42,567 bases of DNA from Planctomycetaceae bacterium. GTDB taxonomy: Bacteria; Planctomycetota; Planctomycetia; Pirellulales; Thermoguttaceae. The stretch lies in the NCBI GenBank assembly GCA_031256755.1, contig JAIRPZ010000140.1:1-42567 (forward strand). The letters are read 5' to 3'. Made by a program: the position numbers and the translations under genes. This document shows, one piece after another, positions 32,280 to 41,148 of the stretch. The notes under the pieces are model-generated. The model saw only the letters and a program-made list of their open reading frames with translations. It was not told the origin of the DNA and did no database searches. The first letter of the stretch is position 1, and the number at the start of each line of letters is the position of its first letter.

Positions 32280-33782
32280 ATGAAACCATTTCCGCCATCA
32301 CCGCACCGATCAAACAATGAATACACCGAATGTGTTTCTGTGAACGCTGCCGGTACAGACGAACGTCTTTCATCGAATTTGCTTCACATTTATCTCCGGC
32401 AGATGAAGGATGCCTCTTGTTTACAGCCGGCAGAGGAAACCGCCGTTGCCGAGGAAATCAACAAAAAACGGGAAATTTACTACAACCTGATCAACAGTTC
32501 GGATTTTGCCGTCGTAAAGGTTTTGGCAATGCTGCGTTATGCGCTGAACAAAAAAGTCCGGCTCGACCGCTGCATTGATTTTTCGGTTTTTCCTTCTTCC
32601 GCACAGCAAACTGTTAAACGGACTTGCCGGATGCAAACCGAAACCCTGCAAAAGATACTCAACGCCAACCGGAACGATTTCGAACAGAGTCTTCATACGG
32701 AACTGTCCGGCGATGAAAAAGATTTTTACCGAAAACGGATTCAGGAACGGCGGAGTCATGCCGCCCGCATTATTCGGGAAATGGGTGTGCGGATGTCCAG
32801 AATTCTCCCGCAGTTGCCGCAGTTGCACCGGCTTGTCAGCCGGTTGACTCAATTACAGACGCAACTTGCGGACACGCCGTGCGGGAAAACATACGGGCGA
32901 TCTTCCGTACAAACGGCGGTCTCCGAGCAGGAAGAACGAATCGGGAAAATCCGCCGCAGAATCTGTTTTTTGCAGCGGATACTGGCGGAGAGTCCTGAAT
33001 CTGCCGGCGAATATCTTGAACGGCTGGAAACTGCCGGAAGAGAATACAGCGAAGCCAAAAATTACCTTGCATCGCATAACCTCCGCCTTGTTGTTGCGGT
33101 TGCCAAGAAGTATCAGCACCGCGGTTTGAGTTTCCTTGACATGATTCAGGAAGGGAATATCGGGCTATTGAAAGCCGCAGATCGGTTTCAGTACCGGCAA
33201 TCGTCCCGATTCGGTACTTTTGCGGTGTGGTGGATTCGTCAGGCAATTTTGAGAGGCATTGCTGACAGCAGCAGAACGGTGCGTGTGCCAGTTTATACAC
33301 AGGCATTGCTGACGCTCATTCATAAGACCATGCGCCGCTTGGAAAATGAAACGGGCAATCCGCCGTCGCTGGAGCAGACCGCTGCCCGCTGCAAATTGCC
33401 GGCCGGTGAAGTGGTGCGGATTCTGCAATATGAACTTCCGATGATTTCTCTGGATAATCCGTCGCCCTGTGTGAATGGCGGAACGAGCATCAATCCTGAT
33501 GAAGTGCTGGCGGTGAATCACAATAATCCTGCGGAAATTTTTGCCAATGAGGTTTCCGTGCGTACTCAGATTGATAATGTGATGAATGATCTTTCCAAAC
33601 GCGAGCAGGATATTATCCGGCGGCGTTACGGATTGTTGGACGGCTCGATCTACACGCTGGACGAATTAGGGCGGATGTTCTCGTTAACCCGTGAAAGGAT
33701 TCGGCAAATCGAGGTAGGGGCGATCAGAAAACTGCGCCGCCCGGTTTGTTCCCAAAAATTGGGAACACTTCTGATAAAATGA
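32280..33782 (+). CDS. RNA polymerase sigma-70 family factor (RpoD-like, group 1/2)
   Basis: A 500-aa sigma factor from ATG 32280 (518 aa from GTG 32226). Region 1.2 is near residue 35 (LLHIYLRQMKDASCLQPAEE). A non-conserved charged insert covers about residues 80-250. Region 2 follows (NLRLVVAVAKKYQHRGLSFL, MIQEGNIGLLKAADRFQY, RFGTFAVWWIRQAILRGIAD), then region 3 and region 4 (LSKREQDIIRRRYGLLDG and SLTRERIRQIEVGAIRKLRR). The complete region 2.3-2.4 and 4.2 mean it recognises -10/-35 promoters. Region 1.1 is absent, which suits a group 2 (stress or alternative) factor more than the vegetative one. A sigma-54-like promoter lies just upstream and a hairpin terminator just downstream. Confidence 0.9.
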   Translation: MKPFPPSPHRSNNEYTECVSVNAAGTDERLSSNLLHIYLRQMKDASCLQPAEETAVAEEINKKREIYYNLINSSDFAVVKVLAMLRYALNKKVRLDRCIDFSVFPSSAQQTVKRTCRMQTETLQKILNANRNDFEQSLHTELSGDEKDFYRKRIQERRSHAARIIREMGVRMSRILPQLPQLHRLVSRLTQLQTQLADTPCGKTYGRSSVQTAVSEQEERIGKIRRRICFLQRILAESPESAGEYLERLETAGREYSEAKNYLASHNLRLVVAVAKKYQHRGLSFLDMIQEGNIGLLKAADRFQYRQSSRFGTFAVWWIRQAILRGIADSSRTVRVPVYTQALLTLIHKTMRRLENETGNPPSLEQTAARCKLPAGEVVRILQYELPMISLDNPSPCVNGGTSINPDEVLAVNHNNPAEIFANEVSVRTQIDNVMNDLSKREQDIIRRRYGLLDGSIYTLDELGRMFSLTRERIRQIEVGAIRKLRRPVCSQKLGTLLIK

Positions 33783-33842
33783 CCGGTCAAAGAGCAACTG
33801 GCAGCGATCCGGCAAAATCTCTGACCGGGGATTATTTTTTTT
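33783..33842 (+). terminator. Rho-independent terminator after the sigma factor gene
   Basis: CCGGTCA (33783-33789) pairs with TGACCGG (33822-33828), and AGAG/CTCT can extend the stem with a bulge. A T-run with one A (33832-33842) follows. It begins at the stop codon and separates the sigma factor from glyA. Confidence 0.6.
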
Positions 33843-33853
33843 GCGGCTTTCTG

Positions 33854-33859
33854 TAAAAT
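33854..33859 (+). promoter_or_regulatory. glyA -10 box
   Basis: TGTAAAAT, 41 bases before the glyA ATG and directly after the terminator T-run. The -35 is unclear. Confidence 0.4.
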
Positions 33860-33900
33860 GTACGTCCCTTCAATTTTTGTAAAACCTTTATCTGCCCTGA

Positions 33901-35217
33901 ATGGAACGATACCCTCATCTGAAACAGAGCGATCCCGAAATTTATGAACTCATCCGAAAACAGGCGGATTACGAATCCGGTACGCTCAAAATGATTGCGT
34001 CCGAAAGTTACGCCTCGTTTTCCGTTCTCGAAGCGTGCGGTTCAACGCTGACCAACAAATACGCTGAAGGGTATCCCGGCGCACGGTATTACGAAGGTAA
34101 CGAATTTGTCGATAAAATCGAAAATCTTGCCATTGAAAGAGGGAAAGCCCTGTTTGGAGCGGAACATATTAACGTGCAGCCGTACAGCGGTTCGCCGGCA
34201 AATCATGCGGTTTATCAGGCATTGCTCAAAACCGGCGACAAACTGATGGGCATGCCGGTGCCGAGCGGCGGACATCTCACACACGGCTGGAAAGCCAATT
34301 TTTCCGGCACCGACTATGTGCAAATTCCTTACGGACCAGACCCCGGCACCGGCAAATTTGATATGGATCAAATCCGGGAAACCGCCCGGAAAGAGCGTCC
34401 GAAAATGATTTGGGTCGGTGCAACGGCGTATCCGCACAAAATCGAATACAAAGATTTCCGTGCCGTTGCCGACGAAATTGACGCTTATCTCGTTGCCGAC
34501 ATTGCTCACATCAACGCCCTGATTATTGCCGGTGTTCATCCTGATCCTGTGCCGGTTTGCGATATTGTCACGAGTACCAGCCACAAAATGCTTCGGGGAC
34601 CCCGCGCCGGTTTTCTGCTCTCGAAAACCGAAGATCGGTTTCAGCAAAAGTATTTTCCGGGCAGCAAACTCAATTTAGCCCAGCGGGTGGACAGGGCGGT
34701 TTTTCCCGGCTTGCAAGGCGGTCCGCACTTGGCGGTGATTGCAGCAATGGCGGCGGCATTTAAGGAAGCGTCAACGCCCGAATTCAAAGAATACGGCAGG
34801 CAGATTGTCAAAAATGCGAAAGCGTTAGCCGAGGCGGTTTTGGCAAAGGGCTATGCCCTTGCTGGCGGCGGAACGGACACACATTTGCTGATTTTGGATT
34901 TCCGCAAGCCCGTTCACGGCAGGGAATTGACCGGTAAAGAGGCGGCGAAAGCGTTGGCGGAAGCGGGAATTATCGCCAATTTCAATATGGTGCCGGGCGA
35001 TCACCGCAGTCCGTTTGTCACAAGCGGCGTGCGGCTCGGCACGCCGTCACTGACGGCAATGGGCATGAAGGAACCGGAAATGCAAAAAATTGCCGGCTGG
35101 ATCGACCGTGTCTGCAAAAACATTGCCGCTATTGAAACGGAAGCACCGAAAATCCGGCAAGAAATTGCCGAGTTTTGTAAGCAATTCACGGTACCGGGAA
35201 TCCGCAGTATTCTCTGA
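33901..35217 (+). CDS. glyA: Serine hydroxymethyltransferase
   Basis: A 438-aa PLP enzyme. The signature IASESYAS lies near the N-terminus, followed by TNKYAEGYPGARYYEG and NVQPYSGSPANHAVYQAL. The PLP-binding Lys229 is in STSHKMLRGPRAG. The C-terminus has RLGTPSLTAMGMKE. It converts serine and tetrahydrofolate to glycine and methylene-tetrahydrofolate. In most bacteria the tract before the Lys reads TTTTHKTLRGPRGG; here it is TSTSHKMLRGPRAG, a conservative change. It has its own -10-like box; the rpsP gene converges on it. Confidence 0.95.
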   Translation: MERYPHLKQSDPEIYELIRKQADYESGTLKMIASESYASFSVLEACGSTLTNKYAEGYPGARYYEGNEFVDKIENLAIERGKALFGAEHINVQPYSGSPANHAVYQALLKTGDKLMGMPVPSGGHLTHGWKANFSGTDYVQIPYGPDPGTGKFDMDQIRETARKERPKMIWVGATAYPHKIEYKDFRAVADEIDAYLVADIAHINALIIAGVHPDPVPVCDIVTSTSHKMLRGPRAGFLLSKTEDRFQQKYFPGSKLNLAQRVDRAVFPGLQGGPHLAVIAAMAAAFKEASTPEFKEYGRQIVKNAKALAEAVLAKGYALAGGGTDTHLLILDFRKPVHGRELTGKEAAKALAEAGIIANFNMVPGDHRSPFVTSGVRLGTPSLTAMGMKEPEMQKIAGWIDRVCKNIAAIETEAPKIRQEIAEFCKQFTVPGIRSIL

Positions 35218-35347
35218 AGCAGCGTTACCTGAAACTGTCCCGCTGCATAAAAAATGCCGTGAGAATAAATGTGTCTTTTCTGCCGCTGCCCGTATTTCCG
35301 GCGGCGGATCAATGACTTCGCCCGCCTGCCGAAGCGGATAGGAATCA

Positions 35348-35803
35348 TTAGGAATTTTCGGCAGCCGTTTCCGGTGCGGCAACGGGTTCGGTTTCTGCGG
35401 GTGTTGCTGCCGGAATTTCCGCCTCTGCCTGCCCCTGTTCGGCTTTCTTTTTCTTGACGATTTTTTCCGGTTTCGGCAAATCGGTTGGTACGGACGGGCG
35501 GCGGCGGCTCGTTGCCAAACGTTCAACGGCGGCTTGTTGCTGGGCGAGGTGAGTTCCTTTGGAACCGTATTTTTTAATCAGAACGGCAACTTTGTCTGAC
35601 GGCTGTGCGCCGACACCGAGCCAATAATCAATCCGTTCCCCGTTTAATTTTGCCCGGGCATCGGTTTCGGGAACCATCGGATCATAAAATCCGACTTCTT
35701 CAAGAACGCGTCCGTCGCGGGGCGAGCGGACATCGGTTACACAAACACGGAAAAACGGACGGTGAAGCCGCCCGAACTTTTTCATACGAATTCTAACTGC
35801 CAA
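35348..35803 (-). CDS. rpsP: 30S ribosomal protein S16 with an acidic/basic C-terminal extension
   Basis: A 151-aa protein. The first 80 residues are the conserved S16 core (VRIRMKKFGRLHRPFFRV, DPMVPETDARAKLNGERIDY, WLGVGAQPSDKVAVLIKKYG). The rest is an extension: a Lys-rich patch (KPEKIVKKKKAEQ) and an Ala/Glu/Pro-rich tail. S16 is usually 75-100 aa. The start codon is TTG at 35803, fixed by AAGGAGA (35815-35809) five bases upstream and by the MAVRIR N-terminus. The gene stands apart from the usual rimM-trmD-rplS partners. Confidence 0.93.
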   Translation of the reverse strand: MAVRIRMKKFGRLHRPFFRVCVTDVRSPRDGRVLEEVGFYDPMVPETDARAKLNGERIDYWLGVGAQPSDKVAVLIKKYGSKGTHLAQQQAAVERLATSRRRPSVPTDLPKPEKIVKKKKAEQGQAEAEIPAATPAETEPVAAPETAAENS

Positions 35804-35886
35804 CGGAATCTCCTTCTATTATTCTGACTTACTGACAACATGTCTCTGCTTATTTTACCGCAACTTCGGAACCTGTCAAGATATGC

Positions 35887-36017
35887 GGCAGTCCTTACAC
35901 GTCGCCTGCAAAGTCCTAAAACTCACAAATATTAGACAATATAGGCAATTTAGGAAGGTATTTTCACTGTCTTTTACGGCAAAAAAACGACTTTGCAGGT
36001 GACGTGGCAGTCCTTAC
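35887..36017. mobile_element. Small inverted-repeat element with 12-bp direct repeats (MITE-like)
   Basis: CACGTCGCCTGCAAAGTC (35898-35915) and GACTTTGCAGGTGACGTG (35989-36006) are inverted repeats matching at 17 of 18 positions, around an AT-rich core. GGCAGTCCTTAC occurs exactly at both outer borders (35887-35898 and 36006-36017) in the same orientation, as a target-site duplication would. The right copy contains the stop codon of the histidine kinase gene, whose reading frame is unaffected. There is no coding capacity. Whether it is transposon-derived is inferred. Confidence 0.55.
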
Positions 36018-38917
36018 CGCGGCGTGTGCCGTCCCCATTTCTGAATGGCTTTCGCCAATAACTCCGCATCAATCGGTTTCGATACATAATCATCCATCCC
36101 CGATTCAAGGCACTTTTCCCGATCTCCGCTCATCGCATGCGCCGTCATCGCTATAATCGGTACAGACGGATTCAATACACCCGCTCTGCCGGAACGAATC
36201 TCCGCCGTACATTGATAACCGTCCATCTCCGGCATCTGGCAGTCCATCAAAACAATGTCATAATCGCCGTCACGCATCTTGTCCAACGCCGCCAAGCCGT
36301 TTTCCGCAACATCCAACTGATGCCCCATCGCCTGAATCATCCCCGCCGCCACCAGCACATTGATCTTCACATCTTCAACCAGCAGAATCCGCTGCGGCAG
36401 CAACGGCGGCATAATGAAACCGCTTTTCAACGCCTCTTCCAATTCCGCCGCCATACCCAATGCCGACATCACCTCGTTCAGCAAACGCCGCCGTTTCACC
36501 GGCTTCGTCAAAAATCCGGACTGACCCGGTATCGACAACGATGCCGGATCAAGCGGCGATCCCAAAGCCAGTACCGCAATCGTTTTAACCGAAAGTCCGG
36601 CAAACGCCGGCTTCATGCCGTCCGGCGGAAAACCGGGATATTCGCAGTCCGTGAAAACAAGATCATACGGCGTTTTGTGCCGCTGCATCGTTTTGATCTT
36701 GTCAATCATTTCTTCCGGCGTTGCCGCTTCGTCAATCACCGCCCCTGTCTCCTGCAATATCTGCCGCCACGCCTGACGCGTTGTCGGATGCAACTCAAAC
36801 ACCAGAATTCGTACCGCCGACAAATCCGGCAGCAGATTCTCCTTTCCCGCCGCCTCTGCCGCCTCATCTGTTTCCAGCGTGACCGTGAATTCAAACGTCG
36901 TGCCTCTGCCTTCTTCGCTGTTCATGGTAATGCCGCCGTCCATCATTTCCACTAACTTTTTACAGATCGAAAGACCAAGACCCGTCCCGCCGAAACGCCG
37001 CGTCGTTGAACCGTCCGCCTGACTAAAAGGCAAAAACAGCGAATCCTGCGCTTCCTTTTTAATACCGATCCCGGTATCAATGACCGCGCAACGGATTTTG
37101 CAGTGTTTGTCGTCCGACTTGTCCCGCGTCACACGAATCGTGATTTCCCCCTCGCTGGTAAATTTGACCGCATTGTTCGCAAGGTTCAGCACGATCTGCC
37201 GCAAACGCCCGTCATCGCCGTAAACCACCGGCGAAACAGCGTTGTCGTAAATCAAAGCGATCCGCAGCCCTTTCGAATGCGACACCAACGCCGCCGACTC
37301 GCAGGCATCTTCAAACACGTCCCGCGGATCAAACGGACGGCGTTCAAAGATCATTTTCTTCGCCTCGATTTTGGAAAAATCCAGAATGTCGTTGATAATC
37401 GAAATGAGGGACTTGGCACTCTGCCGGATCGTTTGAACGTACTGCGTTTGCAGATTCGTCATGTCGGTTTTTGCCAGCAGGTTCGTCAAACCGATAATGC
37501 CGTTCATCGGTGTCCGTATTTCGTGACTCATATTGGCCAGAAATTCGCTTTTCGCCCGGTTTGCTTCTTCGGCGGCTTCCAGCCGGCGTTTCTCTGTAAT
37601 GTCGGTGCAGAAACCTTCCGAAATGCTGAAATTCGGATCATCGGGGGACACTTCTACCACGCGGCTCCGTTCCCAAATCCAGTGGATACTGCCGTCTCTG
37701 TGAACCCACCGGTACGTGGCTTCGAGCGGCTGACCGACATAGAGCGTGGATTCATTTGCCTGCATCAGCATTTCACGGTCGTCCGGGTGAACAAGATCAA
37801 AAAACGTAATGTTTTTATTGTTGATCAAATCTTCCGGCTCATAACCGGTCAAATCCTTAATGCCGACACTGACGTAAGTCATGGTGTAATGCGGTGCGTT
37901 GTTGATGCAGCGGAACGCCATTCCGGGCAGATTGGCCACGAGCGTTGCCATTTGCCGCTGACTGTCCGCCCGTCGTGATGCTTCGATGGCGGTTGCCACA
38001 AAGTCGGCGATGGTTGCGCCGAAAAGTTGTTCTTCGGTTGTCCAGTAGCGGGGAAGACCGGCGTGTTCCGTGCAGATGACACCGAAGATTTCGCCGCCGA
38101 CGCGGATCGGACAATCCAGCAGGGCGCGGATACCGCCGAGACCGTAAGATGCCGCCATACCGGGCAAAACGGTATCGGTTTCGGTGTCGGGAATGTTAAT
38201 GTTCCGCAGCGTCTTGACCAGTTGAACGTATTCGGGATAGGGCTGGAGGTCGAAGTCCTCTTCCACGGAAAACGAATCGGTCGCATTGGTATACATTGCC
38301 AAATTTTGCAGTGCGCCGGCATGCTGATTGAGCCGCCACACGCCGCACCGGACGGAACCGAGAACGCGTGAGGCGGTGCGTGCGACGACTTTGGCAAACT
38401 CCGGGACATCGCCTTCGGCAAGAGCCGGATGTTTGTTCAGTTCGATCAGGGCTTGGTTGTGAAGTTTCAGGACGTTTTCCTGTTTTTCTGCGGCGGCGAG
38501 TTTATCTTCGTTGCCGGCAACTTTTATGGTGCTTTTGAAGACCATGGCAACGGCATTTTGTCCGTCCCACCGGACTGCCAGTACGGAGATTTCGCCCTGC
38601 CATGCCCCGTGACTGACGGAGACGCGGATAATTTCGCGCGGGAGTGCGGAGCGTTCCCGGATGGTTTGAAACATTGAGGCGATGCGTTCGTGGGAATCGA
38701 TGAGTTGTATGAGTTCGGGACAATGTCCTTCGGCATCGGGGACCCAGAAAATATGGCGGAAGGCGTGATTATGCCAAAGGATGTGTTTCTGTTCGGCATG
38801 GACGACGGCAAACGGTTCGCCGGATTCCTGCAAGAGGAGGATGGCGAGATCGTTATTGGCACTGTTGTTTTCGGGAGTTGCGGCGGGATTATGAACAGCG
38901 GACAGGTGACGCGGCAT
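36014..38917 (-). CDS. Hybrid sensor histidine kinase with PAS, GAF and two receiver domains
   Basis: A 967-aa soluble-looking protein. In order: a PAS-like region (about 20-130), GAF (about 150-300), PAS with PAC (about 320-440: PDDREMLMQANESTLYVGQP), HisKA with H465 in NMSHEIRTPMNG, HATPase_c (about 565-680: VLNLANNAVKFTSEG, DTGIGI, GGTGLGLSICKKLVEMM), a divergent receiver (about 700-820, DLVFTDCEYPG) and a full receiver with D892 (IVLMDCQMPEMDG). There is no membrane helix, so it should sense cytoplasmic signals through GAF/PAS. The partner output protein is not adjacent. The ATG at 38974 lies between the -35 and -10 boxes, so ATG 38917 is preferred. Confidence 0.92.
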   Translation of the reverse strand: MPRHLSAVHNPAATPENNSANNDLAILLLQESGEPFAVVHAEQKHILWHNHAFRHIFWVPDAEGHCPELIQLIDSHERIASMFQTIRERSALPREIIRVSVSHGAWQGEISVLAVRWDGQNAVAMVFKSTIKVAGNEDKLAAAEKQENVLKLHNQALIELNKHPALAEGDVPEFAKVVARTASRVLGSVRCGVWRLNQHAGALQNLAMYTNATDSFSVEEDFDLQPYPEYVQLVKTLRNINIPDTETDTVLPGMAASYGLGGIRALLDCPIRVGGEIFGVICTEHAGLPRYWTTEEQLFGATIADFVATAIEASRRADSQRQMATLVANLPGMAFRCINNAPHYTMTYVSVGIKDLTGYEPEDLINNKNITFFDLVHPDDREMLMQANESTLYVGQPLEATYRWVHRDGSIHWIWERSRVVEVSPDDPNFSISEGFCTDITEKRRLEAAEEANRAKSEFLANMSHEIRTPMNGIIGLTNLLAKTDMTNLQTQYVQTIRQSAKSLISIINDILDFSKIEAKKMIFERRPFDPRDVFEDACESAALVSHSKGLRIALIYDNAVSPVVYGDDGRLRQIVLNLANNAVKFTSEGEITIRVTRDKSDDKHCKIRCAVIDTGIGIKKEAQDSLFLPFSQADGSTTRRFGGTGLGLSICKKLVEMMDGGITMNSEEGRGTTFEFTVTLETDEAAEAAGKENLLPDLSAVRILVFELHPTTRQAWRQILQETGAVIDEAATPEEMIDKIKTMQRHKTPYDLVFTDCEYPGFPPDGMKPAFAGLSVKTIAVLALGSPLDPASLSIPGQSGFLTKPVKRRRLLNEVMSALGMAAELEEALKSGFIMPPLLPQRILLVEDVKINVLVAAGMIQAMGHQLDVAENGLAALDKMRDGDYDIVLMDCQMPEMDGYQCTAEIRSGRAGVLNPSVPIIAMTAHAMSGDREKCLESGMDDYVSKPIDAELLAKAIQKWGRHTPR

Positions 38918-38957
38918 AGGTGAAACGGAATAACGCAGAAATTGGGACAGGGGGAGT

Positions 38958-38985
38958 ATTATAGCCGAAAACATCCGGCGGTCAA
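38958..38985 (-). promoter_or_regulatory. Promoter of the hybrid histidine kinase gene
   Basis: On the minus strand TTGACC (38985-38980), a 16-bp spacer and TATAAT (38963-38958). This is the best canonical promoter in the window. It excludes the upstream in-frame ATG at 38974. Confidence 0.7.
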
Positions 38986-39006
38986 GAATTTTGCCCGGCG
39001 GACTGT

Positions 39007-39148
39007 TTTTAATTGATAATTGATAATGGAGAATTGATAATTAAAAGACGGCAGATTGCAGACAGCAGACGGCAGCAGAGGAATTCCCGTTCTTGCTGCC
39101 GTCTGCTATCTGCGGTCTGCAAACTAATTATCGATTATCAATTAAAAC
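39007..39148 (+). repeat. Nested palindrome combining both dispersed repeat families
   Basis: The outer arms TTTTAATTGATAATT (39007-39021) and GATTATCAATTAAAA (39133-39147) pair at 14 of 15 positions. Inside them a second pair of arms uses GACGGCAG units (from 39048) and CTGCCGTC units (from 39096). The centre has GAATTCCC (39080-39087), as in the block at 11211-11400. It lies between two genes transcribed leftward. Confidence 0.75.
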
Positions 39149-39161
39149 GTTTCCCGCTCTC

Positions 39162-40949
39162 TCATTTGTTTCCGGCAGTTTTTTCCTTTTCCTTTTCCTT
39201 TTCCTTTTCTTTCCGATACTGGTCAAGGGCTTTGCGGAACACCGCAACTTCCGGGGCAAACCGGACAGCTTTTTCCTGCGTCTGGACGGCTTCGTCAATT
39301 TTACCGGCAGAAAAATAAACATACGCCAGCGTGTCAAGAAAACTCGGATCATCCGTCCGCACCCGCAAAGCACGCTCAACCATTGCCAATGCGGTCTCAT
39401 AATGACCGTCCGTGTGCGCCAGCAGCCACGCCGCCCGGTTACATTTCACCTCAAGCGGATGCGGCTGCCATGACATATAAATCACATTCCAAAGATGCCA
39501 CAGCATTTGCTGCAAACGCGGAACATAATACTCATCGCCCGCCTGCGGCAGCATTTTGTTCGCCTCATACGCAAGAATAAGCCAGTCGTCATCAACGATA
39601 GCCGCCATCGCCGAGGAATTCGAATTAATGATCTGCCGCGTCAATGCCGTCACCGGAACCGGTTTCGGTCCCGGCAAATTGGAAGCCGCCCATTCCAAAT
39701 ACGCTGCCGTTTTGGCGTGAACCTCTTTCCAGTCCTCTTTTTCTTCCGCAATTTTCGCTTCACAATAAGATTTCTGCCGTTTCAATGCGGGAATCAATGC
39801 TGCCGAATCGCTGAATTTGCGGGTATATTCCTGTCCGCCGACAATCTGTATCTGCTTGTCGATAAAGCCGATAGCGGCAGGATAGTCGGCAAGAAGCATC
39901 GCCGTGTCGGCGGCTTGGGAACATGCCTGACTTTGAAGAGACACGTGTCCGTCCGCAATCACCAACTGAAAATGAGATGTCGCCCAATGCAGACGGTAAC
40001 GCTGTCTCAACCAACGCCCCGCATAAAAATGCTCTTTCATCGGCAGCGAATCGTCCAAATCGACCAATTGCTTTTCCAATGAACCGACCGGTACGGATTT
40101 AACGGCAAGTGCCGCCGCAACCGTTTTGTCCCGATCTTCCGTAAAACCGGCATATTCCTGCAATTCGGCAGCGGCATAGTGCAGCAGAATATCGATCCGG
40201 CTTCCGGGGCAGAGCGAACTCTCCGGCATTTTCAATAAATTCAATGTTTTTTCCGCCACAGACCGGACTTTATTTTGGAATTCTTCACCGGTTTTCTTTT
40301 CCGTTTCTTCCATAGCACAGCGGATTTCGGCAAATTCAACGAGCGTTTTCAGGATTTCATCGTTTCCGGTATGCTGAAAAGCGTTCTGAATATGCTGATA
40401 CCAGCGTTTCCGCTGCTGCGGCAGTTCGGGCGGCGAAGCAATCAATGCTTTCACGGCTTCCATACGCAGCGCATTGTTTCCGTCGAATCGTGCAATCCGG
40501 CACAATGTCGGCAGCCCTTTTCCGCCGGCGGCATCGGAAAAAGGATCGGCAAAAAGCCAAATGATCCGGGCTTGTGTGACGGGATCGTTTCCGACCATAT
40601 ATTGCCGTATCCAAAAGCCGATTTCCTGATCTTCCTGATTCAGAAAGGAAAGTTCGATTTTATTGAGGATACTTTCGGCACGCCGGGCGATTTCGAGGTC
40701 GTTGCTTAATTTTGCCCGCTGCAACTCCGGGTAGGCGAGCAACCCGGTGCGGATTAAAAATGCTTCGGAACGCTGCCGTACCAGAAAACTTGGATCGCCG
40801 AGTTGCTGCACCCATTTGCCGATTTGATTTGGCAGTGTTTCTTCCTGCACCGGCGGATTGACCGGTGTTTTTTCTTCATCGCCGGCAGCCCAGCCGCCGG
40901 ATAGTGTTAGCAATAGCCCTGTCGAAAAGCAAAAAAAATACTTGTTCAT
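39162..40949 (-). CDS. Exported HEAT/TPR-like repeat protein
   Basis: A 595-aa protein with a signal peptide (residues 1-22, cleavage near GGWAAG). The N-terminal part is all-helical and resembles HEAT-like repeats (WVQQLGDPSFLVRQRSEAFL, ALRMEAVKALIASPPEL). The C-terminal part (about 480-575) has TPR-like units (YETALAMVERALRVRTDDPS, FLDTLAYVYFSAGKIDEAVQ). Such proteins are scaffolds and often periplasmic. The extreme C-terminus is a KEKEKEKEKEK run encoded by a hexanucleotide repeat. No enzymatic motif is seen. It may interact with envelope partners, but this cannot be shown. Confidence 0.7.
   Translation of the reverse strand: MNKYFFCFSTGLLLTLSGGWAAGDEEKTPVNPPVQEETLPNQIGKWVQQLGDPSFLVRQRSEAFLIRTGLLAYPELQRAKLSNDLEIARRAESILNKIELSFLNQEDQEIGFWIRQYMVGNDPVTQARIIWLFADPFSDAAGGKGLPTLCRIARFDGNNALRMEAVKALIASPPELPQQRKRWYQHIQNAFQHTGNDEILKTLVEFAEIRCAMEETEKKTGEEFQNKVRSVAEKTLNLLKMPESSLCPGSRIDILLHYAAAELQEYAGFTEDRDKTVAAALAVKSVPVGSLEKQLVDLDDSLPMKEHFYAGRWLRQRYRLHWATSHFQLVIADGHVSLQSQACSQAADTAMLLADYPAAIGFIDKQIQIVGGQEYTRKFSDSAALIPALKRQKSYCEAKIAEEKEDWKEVHAKTAAYLEWAASNLPGPKPVPVTALTRQIINSNSSAMAAIVDDDWLILAYEANKMLPQAGDEYYVPRLQQMLWHLWNVIYMSWQPHPLEVKCNRAAWLLAHTDGHYETALAMVERALRVRTDDPSFLDTLAYVYFSAGKIDEAVQTQEKAVRFAPEVAVFRKALDQYRKEKEKEKEKEKTAGNK
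39181..39210. repeat. Hexanucleotide microsatellite inside the HEAT/TPR-like gene
   Basis: Five tandem TTTTCC units encode the (Lys-Glu)n tail of the protein on the minus strand. Six-base units change the tail length without shifting the frame. Confidence 0.8.
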
Positions 40950-41111
40950 TGCTGCCGGAAAATCAATAGACGGGAAAATTCCGCTGCTTATTCTAGCAAA
41001 AAGAAATACGGTTTCAAGCCGGACTGCTTCCTGTTCTTTCGCTTTCCGTTTTTCATTTTTGCGGGAAATTGACCCAAAAAGGCAAAAAAATTATTTTTTT
41101 GCTCCCCCCTA

Positions 41112-41148
41112 GTGGGAAACTTGCCCAATCCATGATATACTGTTCCCC
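41112..41148 (+). promoter_or_regulatory. mraZ promoter and possible MraZ-binding boxes
   Basis: TATACT at 41136-41141, seven bases before ATG 41149. GTGGGA at 41112-41117 and its near inverse TTGCCC at 41121-41126 lie where a -35 would be. MraZ is known to bind repeated TGGG(N) motifs ahead of its own gene; the copies here are inverted rather than the usual direct repeats, so the site is tentative. Confidence 0.35.

Noticed and set aside
38918..38974. Longer N-terminus for the histidine kinase from 38974
   Set aside because: The ATG lies upstream of a good TATAAT with a TTGACC -35 at 16-bp spacing, so it would not be transcribed.
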